DNA of 64,000 nucleotides, taken from the NCBI GenBank assembly GCA_016931535.1, contig JAFGEP010000152.1, forward strand, positions 62,001-126,000. The letters run 5' to 3'. A program made the translations under genes and the position numbers. This document shows positions 1 to 8,155 of this stretch, piece by piece; position 1 is the stretch's first letter, and each line of letters opens with the position of its first letter. The notes beneath the pieces were generated by a model. The model had not been told where the DNA came from and made no database searches. It worked only from the letters and a program-made list of their open reading frames with translations. Source of the DNA: Bradymonadales bacterium (GTDB lineage Bacteria > Myxococcota_A > Bradymonadia > JAFGEP01).

Positions 1-2
1 AG

Positions 3-551
3 GAGCTCAACCTCGAGATCCTGGGAGCGGCCGCCCAACAGGACGACCAGCTCAGCGGTCTGCTGCAGTCCACCGCCACCATCGCCGTGACCAACAACGT
101 CAGCCTGCAAGCCGGGGGCAAGGTGGTCTTCAAGCCCACCGATCAGGGGTACGATCAGCTCTGGCAGACCTACGCCGGAGCGGGCATCAAGTTCGACAAG
201 AACAAGACCCTCTCCGTCAAGATGGGGATCGCCTCCGACGGTTCCCAGATCGCCTACATCCCGGAGCTCTCCTTCGAGATGGACAAGAAGTTCAAGATCA
301 CGGCGCTGGGCAGCTTCTCCCCGGGCCGCGATCCCTCGGTGGGCGCCAAGCTGGACCTGGGCAAGTCGGCCTTCTCCGTCATCGGGGGGTACGGCGACCC
401 CTCGCTCATGGCCAATCCGCACTTCGGAAGCCCCGGGATCTCGGTGCCGGGCATGGACGCCAGTAACGTGCTAGGCCACCAGAAAGGCCAAGGCTACATC
501 ATGATCCAGTGCGACCTGATCAAGCTGGGCAGGCAGCTGTTCGGGAAATAG
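3..551 (+). CDS. C-terminal part of an unknown beta-rich protein (5' end outside window)
   Basis: The reading frame is open from the first complete codon at position 3 to the TAG at 549-551, so only the last 182 residues of a longer protein are visible. The visible part alternates short polar and hydrophobic stretches typical of beta structure and ends in a short basic tail. There is no membrane segment and no motif I can name. A GTG at 87 is in frame but has no ribosome binding site, so it is probably not the start. The gene converges on rqcH with a gap of about 120 bases. The function is unknown. Confidence 0.6.
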   Translation, partial: ELNLEILGAAAQQDDQLSGLLQSTATIAVTNNVSLQAGGKVVFKPTDQGYDQLWQTYAGAGIKFDKNKTLSVKMGIASDGSQIAYIPELSFEMDKKFKITALGSFSPGRDPSVGAKLDLGKSAFSVIGGYGDPSLMANPHFGSPGISVPGMDASNVLGHQKGQGYIMIQCDLIKLGRQLFGK

Positions 552-669
552 CGCCATCGCTGGTCGCCTGGCCGGAGCACTTTCCGACCCGCATCATCAC
601 CAATCGACCGCCACCAGGCTGGCGCGGGAATCGCCGGAACCGACTCCTCCCGGCGGGGTCCGGTCGGTG

Positions 670-2337
670 TTACCCTTCCACCTCCCGCTTCCGGCTGGCC
701 AGCAACCGAGCGAGCCGCTCCGGCTCCCGCCGCACCGCCATCACCTTGGATTGGGCCACGGTGACCTGGCCGGCAGGCGAGCCCTTGATCTTCCGCACGT
801 TGCGCTGCCAGGTGTAACGGACCTCGGCCACGTTCTCCCCTTTCAGGCCGCTGTGGTGGATCGCCAGCGTGGCGGCGTCGACCAGCGTCTCGGGCTTCAG
901 CTCCTCGGTCTTGCCCAGGCAGACAATGACGTGGGCGCCGCTGGTTCCGGCCGCGTGAAGCCATAGATCATGACCGCGAGCCACCCGGAAGGTGAGCTGG
1001 TCATTGTGGCGGGCGCCCCGCCCCACCAGGATCGGGTTTCCGTCCGCGCTGTAGTACTCGAGGTAGGGCGGGGAAAACGGCCGATCAGGCCCACGGCGAC
1101 GGCCCAGATCCGGCTTTGCCGGGATCAACCCCAGGCCCGAAAGCTCGGCGAGAAGGGTCTCCGGTTCGATCGCCTCCGGTTTGGCTGGCCCGGGGAGCTG
1201 CTCGGCCTCACCGATCACGTCCTCTTCGGGCGGGCCGGCAGGTTCCTCCTCCCTCCCGATCGCGCCTTCTTTGGGCAGCTCGGCCGGCTCCCTCTGCGCC
1301 GCGACCGCCCCCTCTCCAGAGATCACTGGGACCTCTGGCGGTGCCGAAGCCTGTAGCGCGCCGATAGCCCGCTCCACCCGCTCGACCAGGACCCGGGTTT
1401 CTTCCATTCGGCGTCGGATCCGTTCTTTGGCTTTTCCCAGGCGGCGCCCCTCCTTGAAGTAGCGGGCGATGTTGTCTCCCAGGGGGAGGGCCGGATCGAG
1501 CGGGATCTCGACGGGACGCAGGTGGGGATCGAAGTAGTCGGGTACGCGCGCCTGCGCAGCTCCCCTTGTGATTTTCCCGTATGCTGATTGGAGAAGCTGT
1601 CCCCATCGGATGAGATCCTCTGCGCGGTCGGCTCGGGCCAGGTCTTCGGCCACGTGGTGCAGGCGCCGGTCGAGCCGTCGATGGGCTTGCTTCAAGGATC
1701 TCAACAGGGCTGTTGTGCGCTCGGTGGTGTCCTGCTGCGCCAGTTGGCGCTCACACTGGCGCTCCACTTCCCGGGAAGGGCTTTCGACCGGTTGCTGCGC
1801 CCAGCGGCTGATGGTGTCGATCACCAGCTGATCGGGACGAGCCGGAGGGACATAGGGCTCTCCGGCCACCAGCTTCCGCCGATAGGAGACGTTGGGCCGC
1901 AACGATCCCAGGATGGTGGCGGCCTCGTCCAGCAGAAACAGGTTGCCATGACGTCCGGTGAGCTCGCCCACCAGCCGAAACCGGATGCTCTGGGCGATCC
2001 CGTCCTCCTGTACCCAGTGATGGGCAAAATGCAGGATCACCACGCGATCGCCGGGCGGAGCTTCCACCTGTCGCAGGCGTGTTCCGACCAGGTGTTTTCG
2101 CAGGAGAAAGACGAAGGGGCCGGGGCTGGAAGGATGTGCCGGTTCCACCGTCGCCAGGTGGATGCGCGCCATGGGAGTGCCGGCGGCCAGTAGCACGAGG
2201 AAGCTGGCGCCGGGCTGGCGGAGGTGGATCAACACCTCTCCCGGTCGCCCGTCGAAGATGCGCTGCACCTGTCCACCGATGCAGGTCTCTTGCACCTCTT
2301 CGGCCAACTGAGCCATGTCACCGGCACTCAACCGCAT
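670..2337 (-). CDS. rqcH: NFACT-family ribosome quality control protein RqcH
   Basis: This 555-aa protein has the full NFACT layout. An NFACT-N fold covers about residues 1-200, a charged coiled-coil region with a Pro/Glu-rich insert covers about 205-380, and the NFACT-R (DUF814) domain follows (around LEYYSADGNPILVGRGARHN and HDLWLHAAGTSGAHV). The Asp-Arg pair at residues 97-98 falls where the B. subtilis RqcH D97/R98 pair, needed for Ala-tRNA use, is found. In that family the protein binds obstructed 50S subunits carrying peptidyl-tRNA and adds C-terminal alanine tails that mark the stalled peptide for proteolysis. The insert rich in EGAI/PPEED-like repeats between coiled coil and NFACT-R is longer than usual. 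The gene stands alone, divergent from the zinc-ribbon gene. Confidence 0.93.
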   Translation of the reverse strand: MRLSAGDMAQLAEEVQETCIGGQVQRIFDGRPGEVLIHLRQPGASFLVLLAAGTPMARIHLATVEPAHPSSPGPFVFLLRKHLVGTRLRQVEAPPGDRVVILHFAHHWVQEDGIAQSIRFRLVGELTGRHGNLFLLDEAATILGSLRPNVSYRRKLVAGEPYVPPARPDQLVIDTISRWAQQPVESPSREVERQCERQLAQQDTTERTTALLRSLKQAHRRLDRRLHHVAEDLARADRAEDLIRWGQLLQSAYGKITRGAAQARVPDYFDPHLRPVEIPLDPALPLGDNIARYFKEGRRLGKAKERIRRRMEETRVLVERVERAIGALQASAPPEVPVISGEGAVAAQREPAELPKEGAIGREEEPAGPPEEDVIGEAEQLPGPAKPEAIEPETLLAELSGLGLIPAKPDLGRRRGPDRPFSPPYLEYYSADGNPILVGRGARHNDQLTFRVARGHDLWLHAAGTSGAHVIVCLGKTEELKPETLVDAATLAIHHSGLKGENVAEVRYTWQRNVRKIKGSPAGQVTVAQSKVMAVRREPERLARLLASRKREVEG

Positions 2338-2527
2338 GGGTGTGCCTCGCCAGAGAATTGTTGAAAAGCGATTTGATTCGCGGTGAATCGATTGCTAGTC
2401 TGTTCGTTGTTGGCGATATAGCAGACCGGATGATCAGAGTTCAATGCACTGTCACGCGGGTAGGTGAGGTCGCCCAGGTTGGATACGGGCCGGTGGTCAC
2501 ACTGCAAAGGTGGTGTCGGGGTTCAGG

Positions 2528-2821
2528 ATGAGAGTCGATCATTGCAGTCGCTGTGGCGAGCATATCGCTTCCGACGAGATACGGTACATCGTAGGGGTGC
2601 AGGTGACCCTGGATCTGGACGGTTTCCAGGGTGGGGTCGAGTCGGCCTACGAGATCGCGGAACGGCTGAACGCGAAGCAGAGTTGCGATGAGAGCCTGTC
2701 GGAGGTGTTCAGCCGGGAGATGGTCTTCACCTTGTGCAAGCACTGCCGCGACGGCTTCGTGGACAACCCGCTTGGCCGTCAGGAACGGCTGCTCTGCCCT
2801 GACCTTGGCTTCATTCACTAG
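2528..2821 (+). CDS. small zinc-ribbon protein
   Basis: This 97-aa protein has a CSRC pair near the N-terminus and a CKHC pair near residue 75, the arrangement of a four-Cys zinc ribbon. Between them is a mixed helical stretch. I prefer the ATG at 2528 because it places the first CxxC six residues in; an in-frame upstream start at 2510 would add only six residues. The protein is divergent from rqcH across a 190-base gap that is more AT-rich than its surroundings. No specific function can be assigned. The antisense frame over the same stretch has no recognisable domain and was rejected. Confidence 0.6.
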   Translation: MRVDHCSRCGEHIASDEIRYIVGVQVTLDLDGFQGGVESAYEIAERLNAKQSCDESLSEVFSREMVFTLCKHCRDGFVDNPLGRQERLLCPDLGFIH

Positions 2822-2934
2822 CGATCCGCCCCCAGGGGCAGCGGGTCCCCGTCATCTGTGTGTCCAGGCGATCCGGTCGGCTGCTCTCGGAGGGGGCTGT
2901 TGGCGGTCCCTTTCCGGCGGCCGGGATCAGGCCG

Positions 2935-5580
2935 CTATTTCACGGCGAAGTTCAGGATCCGTTGGGGGACGTAGATCGTCTTGACGATCTGCTTGCCTTC
3001 CAGGTAGGCAGCCACATTCGGCAGCGAGACAGCCTGCTCGATGACCTCCTCCCGGCTCGAGGAGATGGAGACGACCAGGGTGGCCCTCAGCTTGCCGTTG
3101 ACCTGTACCGGCAGCTCCACCGTCTCCTCCTTCAGCAGCGATTCATCGGCGCAAGGCCAGGGTTCGTAGGCCAGAGTTCGGTCATGCCCCAGGGCCTGCC
3201 AGAGCTCTTCCGCCAGGTGGGGGGCGAAAGGGGAGAGCAACAGGACGAACGGCTCGGCCACCGACCTGGGGATCTCCTGCTCCTTGTGCAGGAAGTTGTT
3301 CAGCTCGATGAGGGCTGCGATGGCGGTGTTGAAGGCCATCGCCTCGATGTCCTCGCTCACCTTGGCGATGGTCCGGTGCAGCCGTCTGGCCAATGGAAGG
3401 CCGGGCTCGCCCTCGACCACCCGGGGGGAGCGCTGGCCCTGCTCGTCCATCAGCAGCCGGTACACCCGGTTCAAGAAGCGCTGCATACCCAGAACCCCCT
3501 GGGTCCTCCAGGGTTTGACCTGCTCCAGGGGGCCCATGTACATCTCGTACAGTCGGAAGGCATCCGCCCCATACTCGGAGACGATCCGATCCGGGTTGAC
3601 CACGTTGCCCCGGCTCTTGGACATCTTTTCGACGACCTCTTCCAGCTCGACCTCCTCCAGGTCGGGATGCATCGGAACGGTGGCGCTCTCGGGGTCGTCC
3701 TCGTCTACTTTTTTCCAGCGGACCTGGTCGATGTGGAGGTATCTCGGCAGAAGGGTCTCCCCGGTGACCGGATGCTTGGCCAGGCCGTTCTCGAATCGGA
3801 CCTGGTTTTTTCCCAGGATTTCGGAGGCCGAGTCGTTGGTGAAGCAGCGGTAGGCATAGCCCAGGATCATGCCCTGGTTGACCAGCCTCATGGCCGGCTC
3901 GGGGGTGGAGACCACCCCGATGTCATACAGGACCTTGTGCCAGAATCTCGCGTAGAGGAGGTGCAACACGGCGTGCTCCGCACCGCCGACGTACAGATCG
4001 ACCGGCATCCAGTATCGCTCCTTCTCCGGGTCGCACAGGGCCTGGTCGTTGTGAGGATCGATGTAGCGCAGGTAGTACCAGCAGGAGCCGGCCCACTGCG
4101 GCATGGTGTGGGTCTCCCGCCGGAACCGCTCGCCGGTGCCGGGATCGGTGAAAGAAATCCAGGACTCGATGGTCGCCAGCGGGCTCTCCCCGGTTCCGGA
4201 GGGCTTGTAGGAGTCGGTTTCGGGTAGGAGGACCGGCAGCTGCTCCTCGGGGACGGCCAAGGTCGACCCGTCCTGGCGGTACAGGATGGGGAACGGCTCT
4301 CCCCAGTAACGCTGTCGGGAGAACAGCCAGTCGCGCAGGCGGTAGTTCACCGCCGCCTGGCCTCGGCCCCGTGCTTCCAGCCAGGCGGTGATCCGCTCGA
4401 TGGCCTGTGCAACCGGCAGTCCATCCAGAATCCCGCTGTTGACCATGATCCCATCGTCGATCTCGGTAAAAGCGGCCTGGGAGATATCCCCTCCCTGGAC
4501 CACCTCGACGATCGGCAGATCGAACTTCCGGGCGAACTCCCAGTCCCGCTGGTCGTGACCGGGAACGGCCATGATGGCGCCGGTTCCATAGGACATCAGG
4601 ACGTAGTCGCTGATCCAGATCGGCAGTTGCTGGTCGTTGACCGGGTTGATGGCGAAACCGCCGGTGAACACGCCGGTCTTGTCCTTGGCCAGATCGGTGC
4701 GCTCCAGGTCACTCTTGCGCGCCGCCATCTCCTGGTACTGGCGCACCTGGGCGGCCTGGGCGGGAGTGGTCACGGCCTCCACCAGGGGATGTTCCGGGGC
4801 CAGCACCATGAAGGTGGCGCCGAACAGGGTGTCGGGGCGGGTGGTGAAGACCCGGACCGTGGCGGGTTGACCCACCACGGGAAAGTCCACCTCGGCCCCT
4901 CGTTTGCGACCGATCCAGTTGCGCTGCATCTCCTTGATCGACTCGGGCCAGTCCAGGGAATCCAGGTCGTCGAGCAGGCGATCGGCGTAGGCGGTGATCC
5001 GGAGCATCCACTGGCGCATCGGCTTGCGATAGACGGGGAAACCGCCGACCTCGCTCTTGCCGTCGATCACCTCCTCGTTGGCCAGCACGGTACCCAGGCC
5101 GGGGCACCAGTTGACGGGGACCTCGGCCAGGTAGGCCAGGTCCCGCCGGTACATCTGGAGGAAGATCCACTGGGTCCACTTGTAGTAGGAGGGATCGGTG
5201 GTGTTGATCTCTCGATCCCAGTCGTAGCTGAAGCCAAGGCGCTGGATCTGTCCTTTGAACACAGCCACATTGGAGATAGTGGTGTCCCGTGGATGGGTGC
5301 CGGTCTTGATGGCGTACTGCTCGGCCGGCAGGCCGAAGGCGTCCCAACCCATGGGGTGCAGCACGTTGAACCCTTTGTGGCGCCTGTAGCGAGCCAGGAT
5401 ATCGGTGGCTGTGTAGCCCTCCGGGTGACCCACATGAAGGCCGCTACCACTGGGGTAGGGGTACATGTCCAGGATATAGTACTTGGGCTTGTCGCTGCCA
5501 TCGATGGCCCGAAAGGTCTTGTTCTCGAGCCAGTAGGCCTGCCATTTGGGTTCGATCGTCGATGGGTCGTAACCAGCCAT
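2935..5580 (-). CDS. leuS: leucyl-tRNA synthetase
   Basis: This class I aminoacyl-tRNA synthetase of 881 aa charges tRNA-Leu in the cytoplasm. The HIGH signature appears as HVGHPEGY near residue 50 and the KMSKS loop as KMSKSRGN near residue 630. Between them lie the zinc-domain region and the CP1 editing domain (TTRPDTLFGATFMVLAPEHP). The C-terminal anticodon-binding region includes LLLSPFAPHLAEELW. Length is typical for bacterial LeuS. Two adjacent ATG codons occur at 5583 and 5580. I take the second because the GGAGG lies directly against the first and four bases from the second. Confidence 0.97.
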   Translation of the reverse strand: MAGYDPSTIEPKWQAYWLENKTFRAIDGSDKPKYYILDMYPYPSGSGLHVGHPEGYTATDILARYRRHKGFNVLHPMGWDAFGLPAEQYAIKTGTHPRDTTISNVAVFKGQIQRLGFSYDWDREINTTDPSYYKWTQWIFLQMYRRDLAYLAEVPVNWCPGLGTVLANEEVIDGKSEVGGFPVYRKPMRQWMLRITAYADRLLDDLDSLDWPESIKEMQRNWIGRKRGAEVDFPVVGQPATVRVFTTRPDTLFGATFMVLAPEHPLVEAVTTPAQAAQVRQYQEMAARKSDLERTDLAKDKTGVFTGGFAINPVNDQQLPIWISDYVLMSYGTGAIMAVPGHDQRDWEFARKFDLPIVEVVQGGDISQAAFTEIDDGIMVNSGILDGLPVAQAIERITAWLEARGRGQAAVNYRLRDWLFSRQRYWGEPFPILYRQDGSTLAVPEEQLPVLLPETDSYKPSGTGESPLATIESWISFTDPGTGERFRRETHTMPQWAGSCWYYLRYIDPHNDQALCDPEKERYWMPVDLYVGGAEHAVLHLLYARFWHKVLYDIGVVSTPEPAMRLVNQGMILGYAYRCFTNDSASEILGKNQVRFENGLAKHPVTGETLLPRYLHIDQVRWKKVDEDDPESATVPMHPDLEEVELEEVVEKMSKSRGNVVNPDRIVSEYGADAFRLYEMYMGPLEQVKPWRTQGVLGMQRFLNRVYRLLMDEQGQRSPRVVEGEPGLPLARRLHRTIAKVSEDIEAMAFNTAIAALIELNNFLHKEQEIPRSVAEPFVLLLSPFAPHLAEELWQALGHDRTLAYEPWPCADESLLKEETVELPVQVNGKLRATLVVSISSSREEVIEQAVSLPNVAAYLEGKQIVKTIYVPQRILNFAVK

Positions 5581-5890
5581 CATTCCTCCCCACAGCGAAC
5601 CTGTGCGCGCACCGTCCGGTCAGAGCGGGGCCGAGCTGGCCGCCGCGCAAGCGGTGACAGGAGCGCTGCTTCGCATACATCACGGATCGTGCCGCGTCCG
5701 TGCTTGCCGCCATCCGGGATGAGGAAACGAGCTGTCGGCCGAAGGCTCCCAGAGCGCCGCGACGGTTGAGGTTGGCAGGCGACGGTCGGCAATCGGCCTT
5801 TTCCCACAACCCTCCGCCGCAATCAATCCCCTTCTTGTCGATCCGCCACCTCCGGCGGCTCCATCACCCCCGCCCCTCGAGGAGCGCCGC

Positions 5891-6054
5891 TGGGGGCTGG
5901 TGTACTCCGGTTCACCTGGATCACCATTTCCGAGCGAACAACCGCAGGCGCAGCATACCAGTGCCGCGCCGGTCGGGGCTGGTTTCCTCCGGTTCACCTG
6001 GATCACCATTTCCGAGAGACAACCGCGGGCGCAGCATACCAGTGCCGCGCCGCT
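5891..6054. repeat. 82-bp tandem repeat, two copies, in the leuS/ppiC intergenic region
   Basis: The 506-base gap between the leuS start and the end of the PpiC-type gene has no convincing gene. Two head-to-tail copies (about 5891-5972 and 5973-6054, one single-base length difference) share long identical blocks such as GGTTCACCTGGATCACCATT and GCAGCATACCAGTGCCGCGC. The end of the second copy, 6042-6077, is related at 32 of 36 positions to an inverted sequence at 56137-56172, so part of this unit belongs to a dispersed family. Short open frames over the repeat encode nothing recognisable. Confidence 0.75.
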
Positions 6055-6086
6055 CGCTGGGCCGGTGGTGGATTCTGGTTCTTCTC

Positions 6087-7172
6087 TCACTCTCTCTGCA
6101 TGCTCTCGATGAGAGACATGCTCCGCTGGCGGATGATCTCCTCCTGGTCCTGCCAGAGGATCTCCAGGTTTCGGACATCCAGCTCGATCTTGGAGGTCGC
6201 CGTCAGCTCTTCCAGCAGGTGGGTCAACGCCAGCGCTCGACGCCGCTGGCCCATTTCGTGGCGGGCTATCGCCCACGCCTGATCGGACTCTAGCTCGTTT
6301 GGGGGGACAATCTCCTCCAGCAGGAGGAAGTGCACGCCGTACTGGGTCTGGACCGGAGCGGACAGGGATCCCGGGGCAGGCAGATCGAACAGCGCCTGGG
6401 TGAACTCGGGAACCGCCGGGGTCAACCAGGGCAAGGGGGGGGTTCCCTCGGGTGGAATCGGCGGGAAGAGCAGGTGTTCCTCCACCCTCAGCTCAAGCCC
6501 CGACTCCGTTGCCGTCGGACGATAGAAAGACCGCAGCTCCTCCAGCCTCTCCGGCCGATCGACCGATCCCGGGTCGATCTCGCACGCCATCTGCTCAGCC
6601 AGCGCCAGGGCGGCCGCCTGCTGGTCCGGTGAGGCGACGATGAGCAAATGAGAGCATCGCCTGAGCTCAGGCGCCTCGAACAACGCCCGGTTGGCGGGAT
6701 CTTGCAGGAACCGTTCGATCTCCTCGTCCGAGAGGTTCTCGTCGGCCAGAGGTCGATCGATCAGCTCCCGGAGGGTCGCCGAGGCCAATGCCGAGAGCCG
6801 AGCCTCCTCGACCCGCTCACTCTCGTGGTCTTCCTGCGAAGCAGTGGCCTCGACCAGCCTCACATCGATCAGCAGGTCGAGGCATTCCCTCAAAGAGCGG
6901 GCAGGCTCCCTCTCGAGGCACAGCGCCACCTCACCCAGGGTGATGGGAAATCCGTCCACCCGGGCGACCACACGGTCTGGTTGGCTGCCCGGCGGCAAGT
7001 GGCGACCGGTCGCCCACAGGAGCACCCCCCTCTCCGCGACGGGAGGCGTGCCCGTCTCCCGCTCGCAGGCCACGGCCAACAGAGCCAAGAGAGCGAGACC
7101 GGCGGTTCGTCCGGTCCATCTCGGCCGATGGACCGGTGCGGGTATGCCTGCAGGATGACCCAAACCGCTCAA
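6087..7172 (-). CDS. PpiC/SurA-type peptidyl-prolyl isomerase lipoprotein
   Basis: This 361-aa protein has an N-terminal hydrophobic segment ending in LLALLAVAC, a plausible lipobox. A SurA-like N-terminal helical region (residues about 60-150) is followed by a parvulin-type rotamase domain (about 165-305) with the typical LRRCSHLLI opening and TQYGVHFLLLEE end. Such proteins help fold outer-membrane or surface proteins in the periplasm. The start appears to be TTG, overlapping the stop of the preceding 64-aa gene as TTGA, which suggests translational coupling. It is the last gene of a four-gene minus-strand operon and may act on the Ig/PPC protein encoded first. The assignment as lipoprotein depends on the TTG start or a close alternative. 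Confidence 0.8.
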   Translation of the reverse strand: MSGLGHPAGIPAPVHRPRWTGRTAGLALLALLAVACERETGTPPVAERGVLLWATGRHLPPGSQPDRVVARVDGFPITLGEVALCLEREPARSLRECLDLLIDVRLVEATASQEDHESERVEEARLSALASATLRELIDRPLADENLSDEEIERFLQDPANRALFEAPELRRCSHLLIVASPDQQAAALALAEQMACEIDPGSVDRPERLEELRSFYRPTATESGLELRVEEHLLFPPIPPEGTPPLPWLTPAVPEFTQALFDLPAPGSLSAPVQTQYGVHFLLLEEIVPPNELESDQAWAIARHEMGQRRRALALTHLLEELTATSKIELDVRNLEILWQDQEEIIRQRSMSLIESMQRE

Positions 7173-7363
7173 TCCTCCCTTCGGGAGATCACCGCCAACC
7201 TGGCCAGATCCACGCTCGCTCTGACGACCAAGAATCCGATGACCAGGCTCAGGATGGCCGCAAGATAGTCCCGGTCAGCCAGGAACTCGGTCGACCGATA
7301 GAAAAAGAACAGGCTGGTGAAGACCAGCAGAAGGCTGACGATCTCGTAGATGACCCCTTTCAC
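7169..7363 (-). CDS. 64-aa two-segment membrane protein
   Basis: This small protein has two hydrophobic segments (about residues 4-22 and 32-50) separated by a charged turn and ends in a basic tail RLAVISRRED. The GTG start at 7363 overlaps the stop of the upstream membrane protein gene as GTGA, and its own stop overlaps the next start as TTGA, so both junctions look translationally coupled. A longer open frame reaches up to 7549 but that extension is only the shadow of the upstream gene. No family recognised. Confidence 0.6.
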   Translation of the reverse strand: MKGVIYEIVSLLLVFTSLFFFYRSTEFLADRDYLAAILSLVIGFLVVRASVDLARLAVISRRED

Positions 7364-8148
7364 GAGAACCTCAGGACTACCAACGCAGCCAGAACAGCGC
7401 CTGCCCCCAGTAACAGGCCCACCAGCGCCAGCTTCAGACGGCGCAACCCGGACCGCTCGATCGAACCCCGCACCCGCTGTCGATCCGCCTTGATCAGGCG
7501 ATTCTGCTCCATCGCCGGGGAAATGAACAGGACGTAGGCCAACACGCACCAGCCAAAGAAAAGCACCAGGCTGCAGAGGACCAGCCCCTTCTCTCCACTA
7601 CTTGCTCCACCAGAAACCCCGTAGGACCGCACGACCCGAGAGGCGATCGGCTCCAGGATGGGGACCGCTCCGGCGGTGACCGCAAACGTGAGAAACAGGG
7701 CCACTGCTCGCGGCCAGTAGGTCAGTCGATAAGGAGACCATCGGTCGCGCCGGGTTCGGACCGGTTCACTCGATACCAGCAGGTATGATGGCCTGGCCGG
7801 ACTCCTCAGCCAGGCGCTGACGCAGAACACATAGGCGAGCAGGGTCACCAAAGGCAGGATGATCGACCACGGATCCGAACCACCGCCGCCTGCCTCACCA
7901 GGATTCATGCCCAGGGTGGTTGCTACCCCCAGCGGGTACAGCAGCAGCGTCGCCACCGGGTTGCGCGTCAGCAGCCCCGCCAGCAAGAGCCCCAGCGGCA
8001 CCAGGAATACCAGCACGCGCCACCAGCTGACCTCGCTGAAGGACAGCTCGTTGGAGAGCCCGGAGGCGCAGACCTGCAACCAGAGAAGGGCGCCAAAGGA
8101 CAGGGCTCCTACCCGGTAGAGGTCTACGCTGGTGCGGGTCAGCTCCAT
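7360..8148 (-). CDS. multi-pass membrane protein of unknown function
   Basis: This 262-aa protein has about six hydrophobic segments: near residues 15-30, 42-60, 65-80, 95-115, 145-170 and 185-215, with a last one at the C-terminus. A basic loop (RLIKADRQRVRGSIERSGLR) lies before the last segment. I chose the ATG at 8148 because it follows the upstream stop by seven bases and is followed by a typical polar N-terminus; the longer open frame would overlap the upstream gene. It is the second gene of the operon that runs from 9862 to 6087. I do not recognise the family; an export accessory role is possible but not shown. Confidence 0.65.
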   Translation of the reverse strand: MELTRTSVDLYRVGALSFGALLWLQVCASGLSNELSFSEVSWWRVLVFLVPLGLLLAGLLTRNPVATLLLYPLGVATTLGMNPGEAGGGGSDPWSIILPLVTLLAYVFCVSAWLRSPARPSYLLVSSEPVRTRRDRWSPYRLTYWPRAVALFLTFAVTAGAVPILEPIASRVVRSYGVSGGASSGEKGLVLCSLVLFFGWCVLAYVLFISPAMEQNRLIKADRQRVRGSIERSGLRRLKLALVGLLLGAGAVLAALVVLRFS

Positions 8149-8155
8149 GGCCGCT

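Noticed and set aside
2860..5769. 455-aa and 404-aa plus-strand frames opposite leuS
   Set aside because: Complete overlap with leuS and shadow-type composition (His, Gln, Gly rich).
5580..6290. Short frames (60-198 aa) over the 82-base tandem repeat
   Set aside because: They read through the repeat in several frames and both strands without conserved start or domain.
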